Shown piece after piece: positions 22,501-30,299 of a stretch of DNA of 64,000 bases (its first letter is position 1; every line of letters begins with the position of its first letter). The DNA is from Pieris napi (taxonomy: Eukaryota > Arthropoda > Insecta > Lepidoptera > Pieridae). The translations under genes and the position numbers were made by a program. Under the pieces are notes generated by a model. The model was not told where the DNA came from and searched no databases. It was given only the letters and a program-made list of their open reading frames with translations. Location: the NCBI RefSeq assembly GCF_905475465.1, contig NC_062239.1, positions 2,356,001-2,420,000 on the forward strand. The letters run 5' to 3'.

Positions 22501-25500
22501 TTTTAATTGAATTTTTGACAACTAGAAACAACTTTGAATAAATTAACGATTTTTTTGCGATTTATTAGCAAACATATTATTATATTAACGTCATTTAGCA
22601 GCAGTTAAATATCTTTAAATTTCGACAAAATAACGACATTTTTGACCTTTAGATTTAGGGACGGAATGTTACAATTGTTTTTAATCAACTATGATTCAAT
22701 TAGTTTCGTAACCTTCACCCTCAAAATTTAGAAAATATTCCAGGCAATAATGTTATAAACTTACCAGCTGATATAAGTTTTCCCAGTAATCTTGCGTCAT
22801 CAATCTGAAAGCTGATAGAAACGCCCAACCGAACGTGTCGAAACTCGTGTAGCCGTAGTTTGGGTTTGGTCCGTACCCTTGTAAACATATGTAGCCTGGT
22901 TCACATGTTCTGCAAACAAAAGTAAATCGTTTTATATTCTCAAATAAATTAACTGGAATTCTCCGAAACACAAAGACCACCTTATGAGGCATGGCTTACT
23001 TTGGCCTATGAGGGAACAAACTACATACAACATTTGAGATTAGAGTTACTAAGTGAAGTTATTTTATATTACGGGAAATAAAAAAAAACAAGCAAAAGAT
23101 CGATTGCAACGTTACCGTCTACTGATCATTTAGCTCACAAAAGTAGTCTTGGATGTATGTCTGTTTAGAGTTATTAATAAATCGCTTGAATGCAAAGGGC
23201 ATTTATCGATATAGATTTATAAGTCGTGATTTTATAAGGGAATTACTACAACGTTGAGGCGCAATCTTCCATTCCTGAAGCTGAGGTGCTCATGTGTTTG
23301 TGGGCAAAAATTGATAGTGAGGTTGTAATATTTGACATCTCATTATCAAGTTAAGCCCACAGACAGATGATTTACGAGTGAATAAGCACAGAAAAATATA
23401 CACGTCCCATTATAATCTTATAATAATATAGATCATGTTTCTATTACAATCTTCTTTTAGGTATCTGTGTGCTCTTTTTTGGCAAAGGCCTCCTCCAAAT
23501 CCCGCCATTCCTCTTTGCACTGTGCTACTCTCTGCCATCTTTCACCTGCTTTTCTTTAATTTGTTCCATCCACCTTCTAAGTTGTCTTCCTCTTTTCCGT
23601 TTGCTGTACCATGGGCACCGGTTTAGTACTTTTTTGCTCAAGTTTCTGTGCCTCTTGCCATGTGCCCATTACCACTTTCGTTTATTTCTTCTTATTGTAA
23701 CATCTGTTACCTTGTTTTTCTTAAAGCTGTATTATTTATTTTGTGTATTCTTTTCTTCCCTATCAGACATCGTTCCATCGATGTTTGGTACACCTGTATC
23801 TTTATATGCTGAACACGTCTCATTATAAACTAAGGGGTTTTTTAATCTTTTAATCAACATAAAACACAAAACATCTCAAAATAGTAGAAATTGCTTTAGT
23901 CTAGACTTATAAATACACCTTATAGACACTGAACATGCAACATACCCTGCTCCTGATGAGTTCCCGCATAATGGATAGTCGTCATTTTCACTATACCAGT
24001 TCGCTAAAATAAAATATGTGAGTAAATATATATCACAAAGGAAATACATGTCAGTTATAAACAGATATCTTACTTTCGTTTTGACAAAATCTCTCCCAAT
24101 TCTCATCAGTCAAGTTGCCCCAACTGCCGTCTTCGGGGAATACCTTTACACATTTCTGCGTTAACACTCCCATGTAGATTTGTAGGCCCATTAACGCAAA
24201 TACAGATAGGGAGAACATTGTCAAAATAATCACGTCGCGAAGATTTTTCACAGACTCTATGACAGCACCAACGATAGTCTTCAACCCTGAGGAGTAATCG
24301 GACTTGTTATATGAACATTTTAAAGGTGCACACGCTTCAAACCTCTAGTACTTACGTAGCTCCTGGGACTTAGATATTTCATTTCAAACTGCTAGAACTA
24401 CTGAATCTATTTCAATTACACTAAACATATATTACTAAAGTAATAGTAGCACAAGGAATTACCCGGTACGATGGCCACAGTCTTCAGCGCTCGGAGAACT
24501 CTGAACGTTCTAAGAGCGGCCAAGTTGCCGAGATCTATGCCCATCGTCACATAACTGCAACACACACCCCACACGACGGCTAGGTTAATATAACTAACTA
24601 CTTTGTCTAAACATTTACTAGTTACAATTGTGTCACCGTCTCAACTACTTTCTGTAAATACTTTCATATTATCGCTTGGCTTCGTTGGTACAATTGGTAC
24701 AATCCTGTCTTAAATTAATCTAATTTTAATTAAATTTCTATACATATAAATTCTATAAAGAGACATTTAAGTAAATAAACAAAATCTACATTTTAATAGT
24801 TGTTACATAATTCTACAATTTTTTATTATAAAATTGTCTACTACTCACGCTAAAGCTATAACTACGAAGTCAAGCCAATTCCATGCATCTCTAAGGTATG
24901 TGAATGGCTGTAGAATGAAACCCCTGGCCATTACTTTCACCGCCGATTCAAACGTGTAGATTCCGGTAAAGATAACTCTGGAAAAATTCACCTCCATTGT
25001 GGAACGCTCGTAAAAATACATAAATATTTCTCATATTCAATTATTATATGCGTTAAGTTAATAAGAAATCTAGTTGGCATCAAATATGGATTGAAAGATT
25101 CTATTACAATAGAAATAACAATTGACTACGTTCAACTAGTACTAAATGAAGAGAACATTAAAAGAGTACATACCAATGTTTTAAGTGTAAGGACACGCCT
25201 GATTATGTGATTAAAGTTGACAGTTAAATAATGTAGGCTAATTTTATACACGTCATAATTATTACAAACAGTTTAATTTGTGCTACATCACAGAATATGA
25301 GCTCACAAATGCATTCCGTTGGGTGCACTTGAAATCAAATTGTAAAACAAAAGTTTTATGATCATGTTAAGGAAAAACATTGATTTCGAAAACGTTGTCT
25401 AGGGTTATGCAGTCAAGTTATTGATAGGACAGTGATAGTGTACAATGTTCATGTATTGCACTTAAACCCGATGAGGTGTTAATAGTGTTTTGCCATGGTC

Positions 25501-28162
25501 ACATAGTAGTAGATCTAAACGCGAAAAATCTATGGATTATACTTCTGATTATCTAAATAGTATTTATGTTACGTACTAAACTGAACGCTAAAAATTTTGA
25601 ATCTATCGTGCATTCTACGAAATATGATTAGATGGTATAGTCTTATAGATTAAAAAATAATCAAAATAAAAAACGGTACTCACTCAGTACTTTCGACGGT
25701 TGGCGTGGTCGGCATTATCATTAAGATACAATTGACAAGGATCGTTGTTATGATGAACAGAGAGAAAAGAGGGTGTACAAGTATGTATATAGCGACCCTT
25801 CTTATCGGGTTGAACGGATCCAACATCCATAACGCATCTGTCGCCGAAAATCTGAAGATATCTCTACCCTTGCTTATGACTACGAATGTCTGGAAAGAGT
25901 TATTTAAAGGTTACACGGAGAGAAATTAGTAAATGTATACAGTTGATTTACTTTCTGAAGGTCTAATTCAAGGACAAATGTCAACGCAGTTGCAGCTACA
26001 TCAATAATACACAAGGTCAGCATGGCGGGAGCTATAAGGAACGAAAAGTGTCCCATGGCATTTAAATTTGTAAAGGCAAGGTGCTTTTATAGCGTGGGAG
26101 AGTATTTCGACCATAATTTTGACAACAATTACAAATAACTGTTCTTATTATCATGCCATTATGATACTTAATATGATATTTGCATACCTATTTTGCGACA
26201 GACAGATTAGCAGACTGTGCAATTTTTTTATAATTAATCGATCTGAATGTACCACTCTTTGTAATTAAAAGATTATTATTATTCTTAAAGTTAGTTCATG
26301 CCGTATTATCTATACGTGAATTGCATCATAGACATTCGAGAAATAGACTATTTATTGATTTGTCTATATTTGAAACTATACACATCTATCCCACAACTGA
26401 GGATAAGAATAAAATATCAAACTGCTTACGGTTTGATTCTGGTAGAACGGATCGATGTCCTCGAGAGGCGTGGAGGAAAGTTCAGCGGGGAAGGATCCCT
26501 GCATCCGTACGGGCAGGGGTAGACCCTGCTCGAGGGTCGCGTCCGGTTGAGGACCTTCGTCTTCGTCCTCGTCATCGTAACGCACCTATATCACTCCAAA
26601 CATGTCAGAATGTGTCTAAATTCCGACATAAGAGCGTCATCATATAAGCAAGCTATTTTAAAGTGCAATCAGCGCCCATGCATGATCACGCTCTTATATT
26701 AGAGGTGGGTATTTTTCGCCTTTCTAACTCAATATGCAAGATTTCTACGAACGGCGTTGTAATAATAATAATACTGTTGTCATTTAAAAAGTTTAAACGA
26801 TAAGGAGTTACAGCAACGAGTATTATTACGATAATTGAGCATGTCTTGTGCGCTGTAAGCTGTTTTCATTATGATATTGTCTGTGTATTCATGATGCGTT
26901 TGTTTGCCAAACTAGAAGCGTATTGCATAACGTTCCCCGCTATTGTGTTACCAATCCGAATTGTTCTGGTTTTATTGAAATTCTTTGGACATATCTTTTC
27001 AAGTCTTGATTAATACTATATATATAATACTCGTTCCAGATGACCCAAAATGGGTGTTTTATCTGAGCTTGGTGTTTATTTAGATTCATCAAAATGTAAT
27101 TAAAATTTTATCATCCCCAGCGTGAGTCATCACATACACAAGATTATAATTATTAAAACGAAATTGTGGTTTTCTTTTAACTACTATTTAAGGGCAGATA
27201 GCTGTTAAAGGTTTAGTGGAAGAACATGGCAATGTCGGATGGCGTCAAAATAGGGGGTCGTCGGTTGCACTAAACTAGCCAGGTTAGACCTACATGACCG
27301 CAGCCAATGAAGTGGCAATCATGAGCCAATCGTGTGCAATGCATGATAGGGTGATTCTATTGTGGTTGTGTTTCTTTACGTTGGTGACATTTTATGTGCT
27401 TTAACCTAATTTTCACTCGAGGTATACATGGTTTTGATATTAAACTAGTCGTTAAGGTCCGCAGGGGCTATCTAGAATAAGGTTTTTCAGGCTAGGATTT
27501 CTCTGAATGGCATATTTTTGTATTTGTATATAATAATGTTCATGATACTTTGCAAAGTAATAAGAAGCTTTTAACTTCTAATGTTAGCTGTCACTAAGCC
27601 GTCACAGCCAAAATTGGTTTTCATGAACAGATACGATTTTGCCGAAAGCGATGTGTTTTTAATGCGATTAATATGCGAGATCAGAATGCAAGGCAAGTTA
27701 TCGCGTTACGCCAATAGATGTAACTATTCTTAAATTAATTTCTAATGAGGCGATAACTTGCTGAAATCCGCTAAAACGAGCCGTAAAAAGGTAAAAGGGG
27801 AAGCAAGCAGTCTTACTTCTTTTTTCTTTTTCGTCCGCCCCAAATCGGTCTGGAATAGTTTAAAAATTCGTCATATATATTCTTCAAAGTTAAGTTGAGT
27901 GTGCTTCATAACCTATACGTAACTGTTGTAAAGTATGGCAAATTGTATGTTTGTATGGCGGCACTAGACATGTTAGCACACTCATAGCGATACGCGGTAA
28001 GGGAACTATGTTTACCTCGCCTTCAGCGCGTTTCTTTTCGAGTTCTTTTTGCTTGGCATGCTCCTCAGCTATGCGGGCTTCGATAACGGCCAATGACTCT
28101 CTAGTGAAAGGTCGGAACAAACTTTGTTCTTCCTCGCTGATCGAGTCCAAGTCTTCGGACAT
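6968..28162 (-). CDS. para: Voltage-gated sodium channel alpha subunit, complete coding region (spliced)
   Basis: The gene encodes the pore-forming sodium channel that generates action potentials in neurons, and is the target of pyrethroids, DDT and indoxacarb. All 32 coding positions have consensus GT-AG junctions in compatible phases; the sum is 6135 nt (2044 aa plus stop) without the optional exons, a normal length for insect Nav. The start ATG (28160-28162) begins M-S-E-D-L-D, as in insect para. Four homologous domains are visible, each with six membrane segments and an Arg/Lys-rich S4. The selectivity residues are D (22789-22791), E (14047-14049), K (9549-9551) and A (7816-7818). The III-IV linker carries the insect MFM inactivation motif (9063-9071). 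The C-terminus has an EF-hand-like region and an IQ-like motif (L-I-Q-H-A-W-R-R-H-R). Splicing variation is extensive (separate entries). I see no frameshift or internal stop, so the gene looks functional. The identification is secure; which isoforms are made cannot be read from DNA. Confidence 0.97.
7627..7830 (-). CDS. para: para coding exon 31 (domain IV pore loop, Ala of DEKA, S6)
   Basis: 68 codons, phase 0. It starts M-S-T-S-A-G-W-D-G-V, with the filter Ala at 7816-7818. It encodes IVS6 (L-V-I-S-F-L-I-V-I-N-M-Y). The Phe (7678-7680) and Val (7669-7671) correspond to F1845 and V1848, changed in indoxacarb-resistant Plutella; both are the susceptible residue. Confidence 0.97.
7984..8288 (-). 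CDS. para: para coding exon 30 (domain IV S4-S5)
   Basis: 305 nt, phase 1 to phase 0. It encodes the longest voltage sensor (L-L-R-V-V-R-V-A-K-V-G-R-V-L-R-L-V-K), IVS5 and the loop up to S-M-I-L-L-F-Q. Confidence 0.97.
8360..8630 (-). CDS. para: para coding exon 29 (domain IV S1-S3)
   Basis: 271 nt, phase 0 to phase 1. It encodes W-R-P-Q-A-I-V-F-E-I-V-T-D-K, IVS1, IVS2 and IVS3. The codon split with exon 30 reads Ser, whereas Drosophila has Gly (I-L-G-L-V-L-S). Confidence 0.96.
8982..9227 (-). CDS. para: para coding exon 28 (domain III S6, inactivation gate)
   Basis: 82 codons, phase 0. It encodes IIIS6 (F-V-F-F-I-I-F-G-S-F-F-T-L-N-L-F) and the III-IV linker with the MFM fast-inactivation motif at 9063-9071, the insect form of vertebrate IFM. 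Confidence 0.97.
9507..9701 (-). CDS. para: para coding exon 27 (domain III pore loop, Lys of DEKA)
   Basis: 65 codons, phase 0. The extracellular loop holds N-H-T and N-Y-T glycosylation-type sites. The pore loop is Q-V-A-T-F-K-G-W-I-Q-I-M, with the filter Lys at 9549-9551. Confidence 0.96.
10032..10154 (-). CDS. para: para coding exon 26 (domain III S4-S5 linker, S5)
   Basis: 41 codons, phase 0. It encodes V-V-V-N-A-L-V-Q-A-I-P-S-I-F-N-V and IIIS5, ending L-F-A-G-K-Y-F-K. Confidence 0.96.
10826..10948 (-). CDS. para: para mutually exclusive exon 25l (domain III S3-S4)
   Basis: 41 codons, phase 0. It encodes V-S-L-I-N-F-V-A-A-L-C-G-A-G-G-I and R-A-M-S-R-M-Q-G-M-R. It matches Drosophila exon l in type. 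Both alternatives keep the R-T-L-R-A-L-R-P-L-R voltage-sensor core. Confidence 0.95.
11578..11700 (-). CDS. para: para mutually exclusive exon 25k (domain III S3-S4)
   Basis: 41 codons, phase 0. It encodes L-S-L-V-N-H-G-A-V-M-A-G-A-D-D-I and the S4 version R-A-V-S-R-W-E-G-M-R. It matches Drosophila exon k in type and is an alternative to 10826-10948, which has the same length and phase. Confidence 0.95.
11870..12043 (-). CDS. para: para coding exon 24 (domain III S2-S3)
   Basis: 58 codons, phase 0. It encodes L-E-D-V-H-L-P-H-R-P-I-L-Q-D, IIIS2 and W-C-W-L-D-F-I-I-V-M, the start of IIIS3. Confidence 0.96.
12116..12384 (-). CDS. para: para coding exon 23 (domain III S1)
   Basis: 269 nt, phase 1 to phase 0. 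An acidic linker is followed by P-A-D-C-C-P-E, S-P-F-W-Q-G-W and IIIS1 (T-A-V-I-T-M-I-L-L-S-S-L-A-L). Confidence 0.96.
12475..12616 (-). CDS. para: para coding exon 22 (II-III linker)
   Basis: 142 nt, phase 0 to phase 1. It encodes D-D-D-T-I-S-Q-K-S-Y-G-S-H-K and F-K-D-E-S-H-K-G-S-A-D-T, conserved in insect para. Confidence 0.95.
12690..12805 (-). CDS. para: para coding exon 21 (II-III linker, Asn-rich)
   Basis: 116 nt, phase 1 to phase 0. It encodes G-D-N-K-Y-K-K-G-N followed by an Asn/Asp/His-rich stretch and ends G-Y-P-I-Q. The donor is GTCCCT, which fits the consensus poorly, but it is the only one that I found keeping the frame into exon 22. The segment is longer and more Asn-rich than the Drosophila counterpart. 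Confidence 0.8.
12877..12999 (-). CDS. para: para coding exon 20 (II-III linker)
   Basis: 123 nt, phase 1 to phase 1. It encodes R-V-D-N-E-L-E-L-G and the conserved V-A-I-G-D-G-M-E-F-T-I-P-G. Confidence 0.93.
13000..13681 (-). other. para intron between exons 19 and 20
   Basis: Drosophila para has an optional exon at about this place. I looked for a counterpart of its W-I-W-S-E-rich segment and did not find one. The sequence is AT-rich with no clear exon. Confidence 0.35.
13682..13886 (-). CDS. para: para coding exon 19 (domain II S6, kdr site)
   Basis: 205 nt, phase 0 to phase 1. It begins V-L-N-L-F-L-A-L-L-L-S-N-F; the second codon (13881-13883, CTT) is Leu1014 in house fly numbering, the residue changed in kdr alleles. 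The remainder is the II-III linker. Confidence 0.96.
13957..14144 (-). CDS. para: para coding exon 18 (domain II pore loop, Glu of DEKA)
   Basis: 188 nt, phase 1 to phase 0. It encodes R-W-N-F-T-D-F-M-H-S-F, the pore loop V-L-C-G-E-W-I-E-S-M-W-D-C with the filter Glu at 14047-14049, and the start of IIS6, ending V-I-G-N-L-V. Confidence 0.96.
14145..15194 (-). other. para intron after exon 17b
   Basis: About 1 kb of AT-rich sequence; no further exon or repeat recognised. Confidence 0.4.
15195..15357 (-). CDS. para: para mutually exclusive exon 17b (domain II S4-S5)
   Basis: 163 nt, phase 0 to phase 1, donor G|GTAAGT. It encodes P-T-L-N-L-L-I-S-I-M-G-R-T-M-G and ends N-Y-V. It is closer to the common insect sequence than 17a. 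The M918 codon (15298-15300) is ATG and the T929 codon (15265-15267) is ACC, both the susceptible type. Confidence 0.95.
15979..16141 (-). CDS. para: para mutually exclusive exon 17a (domain II S4-S5)
   Basis: 163 nt, phase 0 to phase 1, ending N-Y-T then G|GTTCAA. It encodes the end of IIS4, the S4-S5 linker and IIS5, with P-A-L-N-L-I-I-S-I-M-G-R-T-V-G. It has the same length and phases as 15195-15357, so only one of the two can be used without a frame change or a duplicated segment. Its donor (GTTCAA) is weaker than that of 17b. The M918-equivalent codon is 16082-16084 and the T929-equivalent is 16049-16051; both are wild type. Confidence 0.95.
16345..16518 (-). CDS. para: para coding exon 16 (domain II S2-S3)
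   Basis: 58 codons, phase 0. It encodes F-F-T-A-T-F-G-I-E-A-M-L (IIS2), W-N-I-F-D-F-I-I-V-A-L-S (IIS3) and the start of S4, ending S-V-L-R-S-F-R-L. Confidence 0.96.
16640..16917 (-). CDS. para: para coding exon 15 (domain II S1) with alternative acceptor
   Basis: 278 nt from the upstream acceptor (ACAACAG at 16918), phase 1 to phase 0. A second acceptor (CTCAACAG, exon start 16893) removes 24 nt encoding V-S-V-Y-Y-F-S-T without changing the frame. This corresponds to optional segment a of Drosophila para. The rest encodes the acidic pre-S1 stretch and IIS1 (F-V-E-L-F-I-T-L-C-I-V-V-N-T). Confidence 0.95.
18036..18101 (-). CDS. para: para coding exon 14 (I-II linker)
   Basis: 66 nt, phase 1 to phase 1. 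It encodes D-V-M-V-L-N-E-I-I-E-Q-A-G-R-Q-S-R-A-S-E-Q-N, the conserved segment before domain II. Confidence 0.93.
18180..18340 (-). mobile_element. LINE 3'-end fragment (WNQLP family) in a para intron
   Basis: Read on the minus strand, this is the same repeat as at 45196-45371. The coding-like part gives L-P-I-E-L-F-P-N-E-F-D-V-G-S-F-K-K, the extreme C-terminus of a non-LTR retrotransposon protein. It then runs into the shared tail (GGCAACGCACTTGCGAGCC). It is truncated at the 5' end and lies between para coding exons 13 and 14. Confidence 0.7.
18474..18582 (-). CDS. para: para coding exon 13 (I-II linker)
   Basis: 109 nt, phase 0 to phase 1. It encodes E-V-S-T-T-E-C-T-D-E-A-G-K and ends in V-V-D-M-R at donor AGAG|GTATGA, as in other insect channels. 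Confidence 0.93.
18779..18984 (-). CDS. para: para coding exon 12 (I-II linker)
   Basis: 206 nt, phase 1 to phase 0. It encodes S-R-H-S-S-Y-T-S-H-Q-S-R-L-S-Y-T-S-H-G-D and a Ser/Arg-rich tail ending P-L-K-E-Y before donor GTATGA. Confidence 0.93.
19108..19351 (-). CDS. para: para coding exon 11 (I-II linker)
   Basis: 244 nt, phase 0 to phase 1. It encodes S-L-P-G-S-P-F-N-L-R-R-G-S-R-G-S-H and the conserved P-Y-A-D-D-S-N-A-V-T-P-M-S-E-E-N-G block of insect para. It contains several basic Ser-phosphorylation-type motifs. Confidence 0.95.
19905..19973 (-). CDS. para: para optional exon in the I-II linker (69 nt)
   Basis: 23 codons in phase 0 on both sides, from CATTAAAG|GTCCCC to TCACAG|GTTTGT. 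It encodes V-P-H-P-E-R-I-N-K-Y-G-Q and continues to G-P-L-R-E-G-S-Q. The splice signals are weaker than in constitutive exons and the frame stays open whether it is used or skipped, as expected for a cassette exon. Confidence 0.6.
19974..21699 (-). other. para intron, no further exon recognised
   Basis: AT-rich intronic sequence between coding exon 10 and the optional 69-nt exon. I found nothing else coding and no recognisable repeat. Confidence 0.4.
21700..22011 (-). CDS. para: para coding exon 10 (I-II linker)
   Basis: 312 nt, phase 0, from GCATTAG|GAAGCG to AGCATG|GTGAGT. It starts with an Ala/Glu/Lys-rich probable helix and continues into a Ser/Thr-rich cytoplasmic linker. It ends R-R-Q-R-K-V-S-M, with a kinase-type R-K-x-S context. 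Confidence 0.93.
22160..22324 (-). CDS. para: para coding exon 9 (domain I S6)
   Basis: 55 codons, phase 0. It encodes V-L-R-S-A-G-S-W-H, IS6 (ending N-L-I-L-A-I-V-A-M-S-Y) and the start of the I-II linker, which is strongly acidic (E-E-E-E-Q-A-E-E-E). Confidence 0.96.
22765..22909 (-). CDS. para: para coding exon 8 (domain I pore loop, Asp of DEKA)
   Basis: 145 nt, phase 2 to phase 0. It ends A-F-R-L-M-T-Q-D-Y-W-E-N-L-Y-Q-L; the Asp codon at 22789-22791 is the D of the DEKA filter. Confidence 0.96.
23440..23830 (-). mobile_element. LINE 3'-end fragment (RTE/BovB-like) inside a para intron
   Basis: On the minus strand, broken frames recall the C-terminal part of many non-LTR retrotransposon polyproteins: M-E-R-C-L-I-G-K, then K-R-G-R-Q..R-W-M-E-Q-I-K, then V-A-Q-C-K-E-E-W-R-D-L-E-E-A-F-A. 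Several frameshifts and stops make it a dead fragment. It lies in the intron between coding exons 7 and 8. Confidence 0.6.
23946..24003 (-). CDS. para: para coding exon 7 (domain I turret)
   Basis: 58 nt, phase 1 to phase 2. It encodes N-W-Y-S-E-N-D-D-Y-P-L-C-G-N-S-S-G, the extracellular loop before the pore helix. Confidence 0.93.
24074..24286 (-). CDS. para: para coding exon 6 (domain I S4-S5 linker, S5)
   Basis: 213 nt, phase 1 to phase 1, donor CGAAA|GTAAGA. It encodes the S4-S5 linker (L-K-T-I-V-G-A-V-I-E-S-V), IS5, and the start of the extracellular turret with N-L-T and Q-N-E-T glycosylation-type sites (the second is completed in exon 7). Confidence 0.95.
24463..24554 (-). CDS. para: para coding exon 5 (domain I S4 voltage sensor)
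   Basis: 92 nt, phase 2 to phase 1. It encodes the IS4 segment with regularly spaced Arg/Lys (L-R-T-F-R-V-L-R-A-L-K-T-V). Confidence 0.95.
24849..24977 (-). CDS. para: para coding exon 4 (domain I S2-S3)
   Basis: 129 nt, phase 2 to phase 2. It encodes V-I-F-T-G-I-Y-T-F-E-S-A-V-K (IS2) and W-N-W-L-D-F-V-V-I-A-L-A (IS3). Confidence 0.95.
25684..25889 (-). CDS. para: para coding exon 3 (domain I S1)
   Basis: 206 nt from TTTCCAG|ACATTC to ACTGA|GTGAGT, ending in phase 2. It encodes T-F-V-V-I-S-K-G-R-D, the conserved pre-S1 segment, then hydrophobic IS1 and the start of the S1-S2 loop. Confidence 0.95.
26430..26585 (-). CDS. para: para coding exon 2
   Basis: 52 codons between acceptor ATATAG|GTGCG and donor CAAACC|GTAAGC, phase 0. 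It covers the acidic part of the N-terminal tail (Y-D-D-E-D-E-D-E-G) up to the region before IS1. Confidence 0.95.
27817..27849 (-). CDS. para: para optional microexon (exon j type, 33 nt)
   Basis: Bounded by CTATTCCAG and GTAAGA and in phase 0 on both sides. It encodes T-D-L-G-R-T-K-K-K-K-E between exons 1 and 2. Position and basic composition match the optional N-terminal exon j of Drosophila para. Inclusion adds 11 residues without changing the frame. Confidence 0.8.
28016..28162 (-). CDS. para: para coding exon 1 (N-terminus)
   Basis: 49 codons, M-S-E-D-L-D through A-E-G-E, then donor GAG|GTAAAC, phase 0. The exon also carries 33 nt of 5' UTR back to acceptor TTTCAG|TAGGC (exon edge 28195), so the start codon is not in the first transcribed exon. 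This is the cytoplasmic N-terminal tail. Confidence 0.95.
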
Positions 28163-29688
28163 TGTCTATCGAACTCCCACTGAGTGAACTGCCTACTGAA
28201 AGTAAAATTTATATTAAGTAATTGAAAAATTACTTTTCTTGTAAATTTTCGTTGTAATACGGCAAAATAAGCTTGCTCAAACTGTAGCACAGAAGCGCAA
28301 AAGACGTGGTGAAATTAAACAGATCCATTAGCTTCAATAACTTCAAGTAAATAAAGTATAAATTCTCATACGTTCCAAAACATATACTTTAATGTTATTA
28401 ATTAGTGTGTGAGACATTGTAGGACAATGAGTCGACCACATGGCGCTGTTTGAGTGCAATTTATATTATGAGTACAATCATAAAAAGGATTTCCTAATCA
28501 AGTCATTTCCATTATAAGATCCATTATACTCGGGTTACGTACTTAATGGCATTAAGTGCCAATTTTCAACACAAATGCTAAATACAAAATGACTGTCGTA
28601 TCTTATAAACGATTCTAAAATGGTTTATTTAATTCAGATTATTTTCCAGATATGCTGTTATTATTAAATATGTTAAAGTAAATAAATGAAATTCACTATA
28701 TATAGTTTGACTTTATGCCTACATTTCTTTACGTCGTTGCTTTCAGTACTATCTGTAAATAATTATAAATGTTTTTTTCCCACGAACAAATTAGCGAGGG
28801 TAATAGCTTGTACATAGCGAAACAATATTCTGAAATCTTATATTTTAGTTTATTATAGTGAAAAAGAGTAGGTAATAAGTTAACGAAACTTTCCATTACG
28901 TTTTTATGCATTATATTACGCAATATCCTGTAAATTGATTTTGGAACCAATACGAAATTTATCAAGAAGAGAACGAACTTGTTCTAAATAGAACGGTACG
29001 GCTCTCAGCTTGAGCTGAGCATGAGCACTCATGAGCGGCAATATCATTTAACATTTAAAAGGCCGGCAACGCACTCGCGAGCCCTCTGGCATTGAGAGTG
29101 TCCATGGGCGGCGGTATCACTTAACATCAGGTGAGCCTCTTGCCCGTTTGCCCCCTGTTCTACAAGAAGAAGCAGTTACCTGCTAACAGTGAATGGGCGG
29201 GTGTGTATGGTAGGGGAAGCGCGAGCGACACCTCTCCCTGCGCCCGCGATCCTCCGCCAGCCACCTGCGGGCCGAACGCCCTTCTGCACCGTAATAGTTA
29301 TTTTATGAAATTGTTAGTAGATACATTTGTATTATATTGGTAATTATTTTGTTATATGTTATACGTTACTATACGTACTAAATTTTAAACCCTTGTTCAT
29401 TAAGATAAGATTTGAAAATACACCTCTTCAGTATTTGTTTCTATAACAGAATACTAAGTTAGAGACCAAATAAACTAAAAATATGAATTACTAAGTAGTG
29501 ATTAGTAGACGATCTACTTACGACTAATACTAGTACAAGCCGTTTCCAGATTTAAGAACTAATTAGTTACTTATAAAACCCTTATGAGAACCGTATTTAG
29601 GAGATTGCTTATGTCGTTAAGAATGATGCGTATTGGAAATAAGTACAATTGGATTGGGCCCGAAAAATATTTATATAAAAAAACTTAC
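28163..29688 (-). other. para: para 5' UTR piece and first intron
   Basis: Positions 28163-28195 are 5' UTR attached to coding exon 1. Beyond that lies AT-rich intron with a LINE 3' fragment at about 29056-29165 and, next to it, a GC-rich patch (29195-29295). That patch on the minus strand reaches a plausible donor (TTAGCAG|GTAACT), so it could be an alternative first exon. Confidence 0.4.
29056..29165 (+). mobile_element. LINE 3'-end fragment (WNQLP family)
   Basis: It carries the shared tail of the family (GGCAACGCACTCGCGAGCCC through CATCAGGTGAGCC). It is 5'-truncated and lacks the coding-like part seen in the 18 kb and 45 kb copies. Confidence 0.7.
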
Positions 29689-29795
29689 CTGTCGTCCACG
29701 AGAGCAGTGTGGTCGCGGCTGCCAGTGAGATGAAAGTTACCACGTAATCGCTGATAGGGACAGCCAGCAAACGAGCGAGATTTTTCATGTCCGAC
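29689..29795 (-). ncRNA. Candidate 5' exon of para with an upstream reading frame
   Basis: A 107-nt segment with a good acceptor (CTATGTTTAG) and a strong donor (GACAG|GTAAGT). It lies in sense orientation upstream of para coding exon 1, whose own acceptor is unpaired otherwise. It contains an ATG (29786-29788) opening a frame M-K-N-L-A-R-L-L-A-V with a hydrophobic stretch. If spliced to 28195, this frame runs past the para start out of frame and ends at 28101-28103 (about 65 codons). I read it as a 5' UTR exon with an overlapping upstream frame. It could instead be an exon of another, unrecognised gene. Confidence 0.45.
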
Positions 29796-30299
29796 CTAAA
29801 CATAGATTAGCTCTAAGCTAAGTTATAGCCCCTATGTGCATATACTACGAACATATATACAGATAAATACAATTTAAATTGTCTAAATTTCACAAATAAT
29901 AGAAATTGAATTGAATGATTAAAAGTACATATAACTTTTTTATTAATAATAACCAATTTAAAAAAAAAAACTAGTCACCGTAGCTACCCCCTACGGCGTA
30001 GCCCGAAGTGTAGCTACATTCACTGACGTAGGGAGTTATTATGAAATATTTGTTTCCCCCTAGTTTATCACTACACATACTAGTTATCTTTTTGACGTAT
30101 TTTTATATAAAAGGAATAAGTAGAATAAGTAAATAAGGAGTTAGGAATTCTCATTTGTTTTACTGATGTAGTTTAAACTAAAAAAATAGTTATAGTATAT
30201 ATAACTAGTAATAGAGTATAGTTCTGAATACTTCTCAGTATTACAACACTTTTGGCTTTTTACGCTAAACAGAATATAATATCTAACCGTATAATAATC

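Noticed and set aside
23435..23828. Leu/Phe/Ser-rich + strand open frames that look like a membrane protein
   Set aside because: They are the antisense of a T-rich LINE remnant; the minus-strand motifs explain the sequence.
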